A stretch of DNA of 64,000 nt from Halocafeteria seosinensis (taxonomy: Eukaryota; Sar; Bigyra; Bicosoecida): assembly GCA_001687465.1 (NCBI GenBank), contig LVLI01000359.1, forward strand, positions 18,179 to 82,178, read 5' to 3'. Position numbers and translations under genes: made by a program. The notes under the pieces were generated by a model that worked only from the letters and a program-made list of their open reading frames with translations, was not told where the DNA came from and made no database searches. Of the stretch, positions 10,727-23,221 are shown in pieces (position 1 is the first letter of the stretch; each line of letters opens with the position of its first letter).

Positions 10727-11953
10727 ATGGATCCAGAACAGGTCGCCAGGACAAATGGAGCGACTTCGAAGCTCTCGGAGGAGGATGCTTTCTACGTGTC
10801 CCGCTGCGAAGAACTGAGGCAAACTAGCACCCATAAGGGACTCATCCCCGGACAGAGTAATTTCCTCGTGGCTGCACTCATAACATACAGTGAGCAAGAG
10901 TCGGCGGAGAGCGCCAACAAGGACGAGGAATCCAAGGCTAAACAAGCCAAGAAATACGTCTATGGGTTGAATGCTGAGCCATGTTCCATTGGAGGGAGTA
11001 TATGCGCCGAGCGAAGCTGTATCGTGCAGCTCCAAATGATACCGGTGGCTAAAATTCACAGCATCTACATCACCACGAGCACGGAACTGGAAGTCACTCC
11101 AGGTACGTGTCCTCCCCACAAAGGTCGAAGTTCAGGGGTGCTCATTTTGGATTTCCGTGGGCTTGCGTGCAGGCCCTCTTTGTAGGGAATGGCTCTCAGA
11201 AATATGTGCACCCGATACGCCAATTGTACTCTTCACGCGAACATCCTGCACCAGCATTCCAATACAGGTATGTATTTCAAAGAGTCTGCTTCCTCTGAGG
11301 ATGCTCTGACCTCGAATGACACGTGAGTACAGGAATTGTACCCTTACCAGAATTTGTATTCTGGTATGGTTGCTTCCGAAGCAGCGAGAGTGGCGAGACT
11401 CCTCGGACCAGCAGCAGTTTCCTTCCTGAAGGAGCAGCAAGTTCGCGAAATACTGACGGACGACTGTAAACATTTAGCCAAATCCGTCGTCAGTGCATAC
11501 GAAAACGCATGTAAACTTGCCAACGAATTTGAACAGGGGGATGACTATCACCCTTTGCAGTACGCAGCGGCAGTTGTGTTTGAGAAGGGTGAAGTGGAGG
11601 TTGCAAAACAAAGCACTTGCGTGGAATATGGGTGTACTATTGATGCCTTCAGCAAGCTTGTGAAAGACATAGAAAAGCACTCAAAGAACGATTCGTCACC
11701 CGTCGTAGTACTACAAGTAGACCAGTTCGGAATTTGCCAACCCCCGCCGGCGAAAACAAGAAGTTATTTGGTTGAGTTCGGAAACCAACATGCCCTTGCC
11801 CTGTTCCATTACCCACATGAAGGCGCACAAAGCGGAACCAGTCGACTGCTGTGGGAATCGACTAGGTCAGACACGCTAGGATGCATCACTCGATCATTTG
11901 AAAGCCTCTTGCCTACTCTATGTGAAATCCCTTTCAGCAATGCTGCTCAATGA
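10727..11953 (+). CDS. Two-domain cytidine deaminase-like protein with degenerate zinc sites
   Basis: Exons 10727-11102, 11173-11267 and 11333-11953 join in frame to 363 residues. Domain 1 has the cytidine deaminase pattern GLNAEPCSIGGSICAERS, with the Cys-Ala-Glu zinc/proton-shuttle motif, followed across the first splice by TPGPLCREWLSE, where the usual PCxxC reads PGPLC: one zinc cysteine is missing. Domain 2 (about 240-320) repeats the fold weakly: AAVVFEKGEVEVAKQSTCVEYG, then VVVLQVDQFGICQPPPAKTR, with CVE in place of CAE and no PCxxC. Dimeric deaminases also pair one active and one inactive repeat. Whether this protein is catalytic is open. The stop codon is only about 4 bases from the end of the convergent deubiquitinase gene. 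Confidence 0.75.
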
Positions 11954-11956
11954 TAT

Positions 11957-14900
11957 TCAGCGCTGCCCCGGGTCTTGGTCATTGGAAGGATCAGGATTGA
12001 AATCTATGAGCTCTGTACCCGAATTATCGTCCAGCTGCCGCTGCAACGCCCGCGCGAATTCGCTATCGCTGCGTTCCAGTCTGTTGTCCTCCTCTTCATC
12101 TTCGGGTCCACCGGGAGGGGTGTGCCCTTCCGGGCTGGCCTTCGCATTAGTACTGCTTTGATCTGAGTCCGAATAGTCATTAGGTTCGACTTCCAAACGA
12201 CCAACAGGCTTGCGCTGAACGCGGTCGGTAGTATCTGATTTATTCATTTCATCGTCACTTTCCGTATCTGGAGGAATGACTTCATCCGTTTTCTCATCCT
12301 TCAACAATTCATATCTCCAGCTAAAACGGAACCCACCCCAAGGGCTTTCTGGATCCTTTTTAACTACCGGGTGGAGATAGCGTACTTGGCGGTACCCAAG
12401 CATAATCTCTATGGGATGGTCCTCTGGCATGTCGAAATTAAGTCCTTCGCTTTTTGTCTTTTCAATATACAACCTAAACGTCATGGATTGTCGCTTGTCA
12501 TTGACAACCTTGAACGCCATTCGGTCGGTTCCCTCAGGGTCCGTCCATGCATGTGATGTACATGTAACCTCGGTGTTATAGCTATGACTTACTACCTCTC
12601 CGTCCAGCCGATAGAGGTAGAACTCTAAATTAGGTGTTTCCGCCAGCGCTGGTCTGTGTCTACCGACCTCGAGATCACATTTATCTCGGATGGCAATCAA
12701 CTTCCGCAGTTTATCTATACCGTCTAGCACTTGGTTCCTATCTGGCTGCACGGTAGCTGTCAGCCCTTCGCAATATCGGAAAAGCCATGGATAAAACCAA
12801 TCAGCCCAGCATGTGTAGCGGCGTTTCTTGGCTAAATGCGACGGGGAGGGAATGCTCCAGATGTACGCGCGCACACACTCCAGCTTTTCCATTATTAACA
12901 GGAGCCTTGATAGACAGCAATAGGTCCAACGAGCAGAAGAATACCGGCGGTTGTACATGCTGGCCAAAAGACCGCGACCGACGCCACTCAGCAGTATCGT
13001 CTTACTAGCCATTGCTTGTGATGTATCGTTGGCGAGCAGCAGATCACGACAGCCCACATTAATTGACATCAGACCATGCCCTACCAGATGCTCTCTCTGC
13101 ATTGCAACATGTGGGTCACCGAGTATCATCGCCACGCGCTTTGACTGAAGCGAATCTTCCATTTCTAGAAGGCCATCTACAACGTCAAAGTGCAAGTCCA
13201 CCGTGTAATACTGGGCAGAAAACATCAGCTCGTGGCTAACGGCTTGGCACGCAATGTTAGTAAAGTTTGGGTTTTCCCAACACAGATATTGCAGCATCAA
13301 TGTCGTCGATTCCGTTTCAGCGCTGCTCTTCAAAGCCTTTTCGAAGAAGGATGAGCACGTCAAAAGGGTACAAACCATCATAGCGAGTGGCGGGAAGGGT
13401 GCATCGTTAAGAGCTGAAGGGTCCAGCTTTCCTTCGTATGCGAGATTGAGCAGATGCTCGTCAAGGTGGGCTTCAAGCGACTCCGATAAAGCAGTTGGTG
13501 GTTCACCGGGCGCACGCGAATAGGAATTCCGGAGGACCCGCGCTGCCGCAGCCGCTGCGCCAGTACCTTCTCGGACACACCCCGGGAGCCGTACACTCCT
13601 AACGAGCAACGAAACGGTCTGAAGCATTTTCGTCCATAGCGGAGTATGCATTTTCTCCTTCTTCCGCGTGCTATGATTCTCAGCACGAATATATTTAAAA
13701 GGCGATTGTGAATCCATGAACGCATCTATAAGCATTTCCACACAACCAAAACTAAGCAGAAAGCGACGTACAAATGGTTGCTCTGCCGCTGCTTCAGCTA
13801 AAACTTCAAAATATTGCTCGAATCGGTACACGCTCGATACAGCAGTCTCCAAGTTAAGCAAGTAGCCGTGCAGAAACTGCCCTACCGTAGACTGAAACAT
13901 GTCTTGTTTCTCTGCAGGCACGCACCTGCCGGAATTTTCACCACGATACGCCAAAACAGTTCGTGAATCTCTCTCCAGGGTCGTCTGCTCCTCTCTGCAG
14001 CACAAAACAGTGTTCAGGCATACCACAATCAAACGGCTAGTCTCTCGCCGTATGTCACCGTCTGCACATTCAAATAACACCTTGCTGTATGACGAAGGAG
14101 AGGAGTACATGCACCGCAGAAGCTGCTTTGCTGCAACTTCACTTTGACAAACAATATTGCGCATAGCCTTGTTGATATCTGGAAACGTGTTGTGCTCTGC
14201 CGCATGAGCAAGAGTGTCCAGAGCGAAAGGTACGTAGACCTCGGCCAGTTGGGAGATACTATCCCTATACTCGGCGACAGCCGACTCTGAGTCAAGAAGC
14301 TTCTCAAAGTTCCGAAACGTCATCGACATGAAATCGAAGAATTCTCTGGAGTAGATGGACTGATCGATTAAAAACCGAACATTGTCATCAAAAACATCCT
14401 TAAGGATCCTTGGAGGGAGTAATGACCGCCATAAACCTGGTCTAGTTGTAGTATGCCCTGGGATCTTGTCTCGGCTCCGACAAACAGTAAACTCGTCCTC
14501 CACTCGCTGCTCTGGAGCTGCTGTAGTCTTTAGAGCTTGGGAAAGCCATCGCAGTTTCGTAGAGAACTCATCATCTATAACCGTAAACGATTGCTCTTGG
14601 CTCGTTCTACTCTTCTCTTCCGTGTCACTGTTGACCAAAGGAGGGGTTTGCGGTGCTTCAGTAATGACCTCGGGAGGCGTATACTCGTAGCCACGTAGAG
14701 CACCCTCCAATTTCATAGCGTCTACACTTCCTTCTTGTGGGATTACTTTGTCATAAACCAACAGATACGCGTTTCTGCTGGAATCAGACATCATTGAGTC
14801 GGTGGCCCAAGACGTGGACAGATACATGCTGTCACTAGACCCCCCAAAAGTTTCTTCTTCCAACTTGGACGGGTCGAAAGGACGGATTATACTATCATTA

Positions 14901-17900
14901 AATTCATACCAGTTTCCATTCACCCTGTCACGAATGAAGCTATAGTAGTGACCGGCACCAGCGGTGCCTACATGGCATACCACACCAGCTAAGCGGTATT
15001 CATAGTGTGCTTGCTCTTGCGATCCCGCATCCTTCTCACACCCTTGTTTCGTGTAGGGCCAAAGAGAGAGAGAGTCCGGAAACTCAAACCGGGAATTGAC
15101 CTTATCTACCTGAAACGTTTCCAGGTTGAATTCGAAGCGCTTACAGTGGAGAACGAGATTGGCGGGTAGCCTGCCAAGCCGTGACCTGCGGGTAATTGTC
15201 ATCCGCCTGTCTTCCGGCTCGTAATGGTAATCCTCAATGGTTTCACCTTGAATCAAACTTTCCAATGCCTCTTCGACATTCTTGTGATTCTTAACGGTCA
15301 AAGTCAGATGATGGAATGGCTCCTGGCGCTCAGAAAGAATCCGTCCGTTTGACGGATCCACAATTTGAGTGATCGTGGAACCCGTGAGATACCGCTTGAC
15401 TAGCCCTTCTTGCCTCGTTCCTTGCACAACGTTGTCCACCATATCCATGAAAAAGGTCACAAATTCCTCAGCATCTTGTTGCTGCAGAACATTTACAGGC
15501 TCTCCCAAAGGGCGAAATGCACTACAGAATGGACGAGGATTATAGTCTTGTCGATCGCTCAGGCATAGGAAACCAAACAAACGCTGTAGCTGAAACAGCA
15601 TGCTCTCCTGTGGTGCTTCTCTCGCAGCTTTCGTCAAACTTTTATCATCTTCGTCGACGTCATCTCGGTATTCATCTTCTACTTCGACTGAGGCTGGTGC
15701 ATCCAGCACGCCATAACGGAAACGAGGTATCATAAACAGCTGCTGCAGCATTGAGTTCATATAGCAAGTGCATCCTAGATTTTTCAACCCGACGTATCCA
15801 CAAGTACTGCGCTGAGCTGAAGAAGGGGTGTACCTGAAAGAGTTAACCTTGGAGCTACTATTTAAGATTGGTATTAACGTTTTCGCAACAGTCCCGGCTC
15901 TACCCGGCTCCATTGTACAAATTGTCGTAAGAACATCAAATGCGACAGTGCGAGACTTAGATCGGCTACACATTGGTAGCTTCGCTTGCTGGGATTCGTC
16001 AAGATCCTCGAGCGCATGGGGAACGAAGAACAAGCACCTGCTAAGGAGTAGTGATAACAATTCACCACATCCATCATAGTCCCTCCACGATTCTCGAATA
16101 ACCTCAGGCATGTTGCAAAACATGACATTTAGCAGCTCAAGGACACCGATCAATACGCAGTCCTCATCGACTTCTCCGTCCACTTCGCGCGCCTTCTGAC
16201 CAGTGGGTATCTGCTTCCAGTCAAACGCATATTCTCCCAAGACAGCCCGAGTCCCATCCTCAGTTTCTGAAGATGCAATGCGCTTCTCTACAGGTTCGTG
16301 CCGCCGCAGCCACTCAACAAGAGTATAGGCAAGACGATTTTCCCGAAATTGCTGGAGCAGAGTTGAGGATTGGCGGCACACTGAATCTCGGAGTAAAAGA
16401 TTCAGTAAGCCAAAAAACTGCCGACTACACTGAGCAACTGATACTGGTGTTTCTGTATATCTCCCAAAAATGTCATAAACAACGGGATCAGCCATTAAGC
16501 TGGACTCCCCTAATAGTACCGTAACTCTCTCCAATAGAATACGAGCTGTTAAATCACCCACATCGGCATGACTGTGTCTGTCTATATGGTGGCACAAATG
16601 ATAGACAGCATTGGCAGTCTCTGTTCGTATAGCATCCGAGAAAGGACACAGTAAGAGGCGAAGCAGCATATCCGTAAAAGAGCTATGCTCAAGCCCATTG
16701 ACATCAGTAAGCTCATCCACAAACGCTGGTCGCTCTAAACAGAGCGTCAGCCAAATAGTGAGGGATTGGGTCATTAAAGCAACATCGTAAATGTTGCCAT
16801 TCTTACAAATCCCATCGATCAGAGTTCTTATTTTACAACTGAGCTTCTGCAAAATACTTCCGGTAAGTATTTGATTCCGAATTCCATTTGCCTTGAACTC
16901 CTCAAGTAGATCGTTTTCTGAAGAATGAGAGGCACACACATAACATGCATTTGCAGTTTCTTTCTTCTCTTCCATTTTTGTGTCAGAGGTCGCTACGTGG
17001 TCGACAGGATCTAAGCTCAGGTCTGGGCCACTCTCTGCTACAGAGGGGGCAGCCGGAGTGGCTGCTGGGGGATCATCCGCTCCGGCTGTGTACGCTGTAT
17101 TGCCCTTTTCACCACTCGTTCCCTCTCCAGCTTTGTTATTGCCTTCGGTGTTGCTGTTCATCGAAAGTATGTCTTCCTTGAACGCGCTCATGCCAGTAAA
17201 TGACATGAGAGACGAGTATGGGACCGAGGAGGTAGTCATAGCAGCCCCTATAACGAAGAATCTAATTACACGTAGCAAAGCACATAGGCAAAATCTACGG
17301 ATCCCAACCATGACATCATTTTCATCAGCAGAACTTTCCCAGATTGAACCAACTTGCCATTCATTTACAATTTCCAGAACATGGGAAAATCCGCCACACT
17401 GAGCAAAGTTTATTCTCCATTTGCGCGTGAACTCCACTCCGCTGTTTTCTTCATCTGCAGATCCGTCCATTTCTTGATCTGCATTGGCAGTTGACGATGG
17501 TGCGGTTTCTTCATCGAGTTTCTGGACAGAGCATCCTGAGGAACTCATATTGTTGACCTCATTAACAAGTCTCCCCACATTATCGTCGAGGTAACCATCG
17601 ACAATTTGTAAAGTGTAAAGAAGTTTACAGCTATTGGCTTGGTCTGTCGGAAGCAACTCGGACCATTTGACCTTTGACGCATCGTTCTTCACTGTTTCTA
17701 GACCCTTCAGTATAGTCGGATTGCTTGGGAGGCGTTGAAGCAACTCCCACGCTTTAATCGAGACGCTATGTGGGGCAGATAATGCATCGAATAAGGTATC
17801 AAAGTAGTCGGGATTCATCGTAAGTACGAGTCGCGGGTTGCTTCTAATTGTATCGTCGTCAAAGTCTTCCGCTTCTGCCAAATCTTCATTCGAAGATTGC

Positions 17901-20900
17901 GAGAGGGTGTCCATTTCCAAGTCACCTTCTTGTCGGACATCCTCTTTCGCAAGATCGACTCCATATTTCCGTGCCACCGCTGCAACCTCCGGAGTTACCC
18001 CCGCTGGGAGTTGTGACGAAGTCTTCTCTCCGGCAGCAATGTTCTCCACTTCATGCATATCGAAGATTTTCTTACGAACATCATTATTACGCAAACGCAA
18101 AGTTCGTGTGTCATATCCATGATGACGTAAATCTTTCCGTACACTATCAGGCCGTTTGCAACACGCCACCCTATAGAATTCCAGGAAGCCACCTTGAGTT
18201 AGTTCACCGCTCTCCGTCGTTTCATGGTTTCTAAAGATATCATCTATTCGGTCCTGGGCAATGTTACTTCCGGCTACACCACAGGCAATAATGTAACACT
18301 TAAATAGGGTCTGTGACATTGTGCCATCCGTGCTGAAGCGAGAGAAGATTTCGGCTAGTGCTTCTTCCGTCGCAGGTGTCATTCGTGCCTCATTAAAATC
18401 ATCACCATTGATTAACAGAGCTGCTTCTGGTGGCCGTGGGGGCTGGCAATGATTCACTAATATAGTGCAATGGTTCTTAAGACCTACCTCGACTAAACTA
18501 TCCGCATTTTGGTAGTCGCTGAGAACTTTGCCGCCTTCTATTAATTTTACACGCCCCGGATTGAGATGAACCTTCGTCGCCACGGCCTCCCGTAGATCCC
18601 AAAGACATGCTGTAGCCGACACATCCAATTCAAAATAGGAAGGACCTATAGGCTTTCCTTTCATCGAGGGCACACTTGAATTGAACTTTAAATGCAAGCG
18701 TCCCCCTCCTGTGCGTGTAAAATGAGGACGTAAACCACCATGACCTCTGCTGTCAGCGTCTGCCACTAGGCGCTGTAAAGCCTGCAAGCATCGACCCGCT
18801 ACCGCAGTAGCCGTAGCATTTGCAAGCTCAAGTGAGCCCTGTAGTTTCTTCACACATCGATCAACAAACGCAGCCTTGACATCTACTGCTGTAACTGGTT
18901 TATCAGCACCCTCAGAATTCTCAGCCATGTAGTCATCAAAGTTTGGAGCTAGTTGCGTATACAGTTTTAGTAAAAAATCTATGGCCGCAGTCGCGACTTC
19001 CGAGAGCTCCGCTTCCAGCGCAATTGTCCAGAGATACCATGTCCCAGTCATCTGTTCTGGAGGACGGAACACCATAATTTCCTGATCAGAACTGCCGACA
19101 GCTCTATCTAAAGACCTGTTCCACTCATTGATAGCCAGAAAATACGACCTAACACAGGAGAAATATACATTATCCAAGGAAAGATTTTGTTCTCCCCTCT
19201 TGATAATAAAATCAGTATATAATTTTTCAGCAACCCCCATTCCAAAGAATTTGCTGTTGCCAAAGCTTTCACAGGCAGACTGCAAAAACTGTAGCAAGAC
19301 TTCCCGGTCGAGCTCACAAATCGCATTGTCGTATAAACAGGACCACAGGGTAGACACCTGGTGCCAGTCCAATACTAACGTAGTTGTAGACAAGATACTC
19401 GTTAAGAAATCCATCCGAGACTTCAAGGCTTCAGCATAAGAGAAGTACGCTTCGTTAGCAAGGACAGCACTCGCAATTTCACCTTTGTTCTTTTCGGTGT
19501 TTTGTTTCCACGTCAATGCCTTCGAATGAAGTCTGTTGCAGCTTTCTATGACGACGTTTTCCAGGTTTGACACTTTGCTCGCATATTCGGCAATCATGCT
19601 CTTCGTAACCTCATTTTCGCGAATGGCTTTCACATTGAAACTGTCGATGATCTCTCTTAAAATGCGTAACGCTAAAGGGCAGTTAACATCCTTCTGAATG
19701 AGCTCCACGCAAGAAATGACATAAGGGATACGCATGTGCTGGAGTTCGTAAACCTTCACTAGCTTTATGAAACTCTTTCGCGCAGCCTGAAGAACAGGTA
19801 ACGGGACCTCTTTCTTCTGAGAATCTGCATCTACACGAGGAACGGACGCCCTCCCTTCTGGCCCTGGTGCCATCGGTGGGCGTTTTGGGTCCGTCTCTTG
19901 CATTTGTACTTGTCTGTCGGATGAGCACTGTAGTACTTCTTCGTTTGAGCGCTGTTTAAGGTCTTGAAATTGGTCTTCATCCAATAGCTCCTTCGATATT
20001 TGAACATCCGTGTCAGACAAAATACACCATAAGAACTGCAATGCCATATGCGAAATGCGACTGTAATGAGTTTTGTCTGCAGCCAAATGCTGCACAAGTT
20101 GGATACCAGAGGGAGGCAATTTGTACGTCGGGACGCAGGCAAACCGATGAATAAGTGAAGCAATGCTCTTCGACGACAACAGCGGACAGATGTTGTACAA
20201 GACATCGAACACCTTCGAGCGAATATCAGCATCTGTGGCCCCTGTCTCAATCGAAGCAGCTTCCCACATCCAGGTAAGCACCTCTTCGTCAACTGCTTTC
20301 AGGTCGAGAAGTAAACCAACTACCTCGGCTGATCGTTCTATAAGGGCTTTGTGAGTCGTCCGTGCATCGAACAGCGACGGTACAATGTTCTCAATTAACC
20401 ATCTGGAGAATTCTTCGGCGTCAATGTAGTACGTATCATTCTCACGGGTCGCTCGGCACGCATCCTCTATGACTTTGATTCCTTGTATTCGCTGAGCAAG
20501 AACAGTACTCCTGAAGAATGTGGAGGCGACTTCAAGACAGGTCTTCTCTAACAAAGTGGCTGCAGCGCTGATCGTCATCTCAGAAGCATATAAAATCTTT
20601 CGTAAAGATAAACCAATACTACGCCAGTCTTCAGCACGGAAGTCTCTGAGTTCCGGGTCGCTAAGTGTGCCTAGCAACCGTTTTGTTAGCTCCAGCAAGT
20701 CTTGTCCTAAGACTTGCAACCACTTGCCACTCTCCACTAGAACAGTACCCGCAAACGCTTTGAGAAAGCATACAAGCGTGGTTGTACGTGAAGGTACGAC
20801 CACGTCCACTTCACTATCAAAATACAGAGTATTAAACGTATTGAGAACACCTTCTTCAGCCCTGAATTCATTTAAAAGGTCCTTCAACATTGTATTGCAG

Positions 20901-22390
20901 GCTTCGGATCCATGTTTCGTACTGAACGTCGGGTTCCCTTGATGACGCAAGTAGTAGGGGGTATAAACCGAAGCATAGGAAGATCCTATTCTCTCTGTTT
21001 CGACAGCTGCCCAGCCGAAGGATTTCTTGTTATCACTAGTGTGAGTTCCAGGATACGCAATTCGGCATGAAGTATTGCTGAGACGCTCTTGAGGCGTAGT
21101 CGGGGCATTATGGGCTCTCCATGAGAATTGAAACTGTCTATTTGGTGAACCAAAGAAAGACTTTGTTCTTGCATCAGTGACCTCTCCGGAGATCCACCTT
21201 CCGGATGTATCATATACATCAATCTCACTACCCCTAGTGATCTCAATCCTCCAGGGTTCTTCATCAAGTATTTGATCAGGAGTCTTCGCGAACGTGTCCA
21301 AGGGTGATATATTTTCGGACGAGACTGTAAACCAGGCATCTAAGTATTCCGGGAGATCGTCAAATGTTACCTTAAGAGCCCCTTGCGAGGTCGTAGCCGT
21401 GACAGTTCCCCGCACCCTGCAGAAACGAAGGGTGTAGCATAGCACATTACTTAAAGACATCCTCCAGACGTAAACGTATCATACCAGCATGACAAATCTT
21501 CATGGAACGCATCGAGTCGAGTCTGAGTATTGATACTTTCCCGCCATTCTAATTCGTTTCCCTGTGCGGAAGAGCATCCAGCGACGTACACAGATGCAAC
21601 CGTGTGACACGTATAACGGAACTACTTACGTCCAGCTTAACTCCATGCATGCGATGAAAGGGTGCATCGACATCCCAGATGAGTTCCAGAATAGGAGCTA
21701 AGACCCTCACTACTACCGCCTGTGATCGAGCCAATGTCCTAGTAAGCCCAAAGAGTAGGTCAATTGTAACATCACTCGCCCCATCGTTAGCATGTCTGCG
21801 ACGTTGAAATGCTTGTCACAAGAGCATTACTGCTGCAACGTATGTATATACCGCGAGTACCTACCGTTTGTCCGTAAGCGCCTTTACTATTTTATATATA
21901 AGATCAGCAGATATCTTCGTCACGTGTGCCGGATTGCCGTGTTCTCCAATAGCTCCATCTTGATAAGCCTGGTTCGATGTGTCATCACTTCCATACGAAA
22001 GCCTCGGTGCATGTTGTTGGATCACAGCGACGAGCCTGCTCGAAGCCTTGAGCGCTCGTTTTGCCACATCATAATTCACCTTTGCGCGATACCCTGAGGT
22101 AAATGAGGAACTAATTGACGCATACGCAAAGTTGTGTCCTTCCATTTCTCAGCGTCGTACGTACCCAATCCTTCAAGGTGTTTTTTCGTCTCTTCCCCAG
22201 CAGCTAAAGCATCATCAGCCTGTTGTTTTGACATACTCTGTCGCTGCGAGGAGCTGCGCTCTTCTGTCCCTGCTTGATTTGGCTGTTGTATTTGGCCTTC
22301 CTTCTGACATTCTGTATTCACTGGTTGAGTGTTTTCACGCTCGTCCCTAGTGTTATCTGGGGTGTCGGTTTCTTCACCTTGGGAAGGCAT
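11957..22390 (-). CDS. Giant ubiquitin-specific protease (USP9X/USP24/USP34 type)
   Basis: Five exons, 22390-22080, 22035-21865, 21795-21630, 21561-21485 and 21416-11957, sum to 10,185 bases and 3,394 residues in frame. After a Gln/Glu-rich start come long helical repeats; a ubiquitin-like domain (about 1160-1230, ending NADSLVEVGLKNHCTILV); an EF-hand-like segment (about 1250-1325); and a USP catalytic domain with Cys box VGLKNLGCTCYMNS (about 2124) and His box GTAGAGHYYSFIRD (about 2395), followed by WYEFND. The tail holds a ubiquitin-interacting-motif-like helix (DSEFARALQRQL). It should cleave ubiquitin from proteins in the cytosol. The last exon is 9.46 kb without interruption. The first intron would be only 44 nt, shorter than all others; it is needed to keep the frame. 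Confidence 0.9.
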
Positions 22391-23060
22391 GATGACGTTC
22401 AGTCGACAACAATATGCCCTGCAGAAACTACCACACGATTAAGCAAAGACACAAAAGTTAGAATAGAACCCCTGAAAAAGCAAGTAAGCCTCTTGTGCAG
22501 CAATGCAGAATATGACATCTCGAGCAAATGTGAACCACACGACAGGGCTACGATTCTCTTCAGTTCCTCCCAGTTTCTCCACGCCTGTTCGGGGAGAAGA
22601 CTAGTATTCGCGGGAATACTCCGATAGTCTAAATAAATAAGCACTCTCCGGACGCGATACCTCAAGCGAAACTAATGCCTTCCTCTTCCAAGATGCAGGA
22701 AGGAAGTCGCCATCTCGGGGTAGAATTCTTACCTCTTTTACCAGGGTTGTATCCACGACTCACTCCGTGAGATCCTTGAACTGTATGACCAAGCGAAGCC
22801 GGTAGGGCAATCAAGTACACAAATAATACTTTGGCCCTTAAAAAGAGGGCGAAACAAGTCCACCTTTAAGCACTTTTCGCGTGTGTTGAAGGGGAGAGAG
22901 AAAAAGTGAACGAAGTTTGCACTTTCCACAGTCACCCCCCCAAGCTGTACTCTTGCTTGCTTTCTCGGTTCAGGCATGGGTCCAATACATACCACTCTGA
23001 AAATATTACTTGGCATTGTATTCAGCTCCTATAGAGCCTTCAAGAGGAGACAAGGGGAGA
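22391..23060 (-). other. Possible small spliced gene in a spacer (low confidence)
   Basis: Between the deubiquitinase start and the next gene, the minus strand holds an in-frame splice candidate: an exon around 22830-22748 encoding SLGHTVQGSHGVSRGYNPGKR, a GTAAGA donor, and an acceptor (TTTATTTAG) near 22632 leading to DYRSIPANTSLLPEQAWRNWEEL and a short tail. The first exon is unclear; MPEPRKQARVQLGG near 22978 is a candidate. The basic, small product would suit an organelle or ribosomal protein, but I recognise no family. A chance structure is possible. The other interval bases show no feature. Confidence 0.3.
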
Positions 23061-23221
23061 GCCTGGCCGAGCAGGGGGAAAAAAGATTGGTCAGAATCCA
23101 GCAATCTTTTCGTTCACTTCTGAATGAAACAAAAGATTGACGACTTCTTGGCGCACTTAACACTTTTGCCAAGTCTTGTGGTGAAGGTATCGGAATCCGG
23201 TTTGTGAAGGTGGGCGGTAGG

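Noticed and set aside
21417-21460. ATG at 21460 as start of the deubiquitinase
   Set aside because: The 15 residues it adds are intronic; four upstream exons join in frame through a clear TTTCTGCAG acceptor.
22076-22145. Frameshift or pseudogene break in the deubiquitinase 5' end
   Set aside because: A short GT-AG intron closes the frame exactly and the summed coding length is a multiple of three, so a break is not required.
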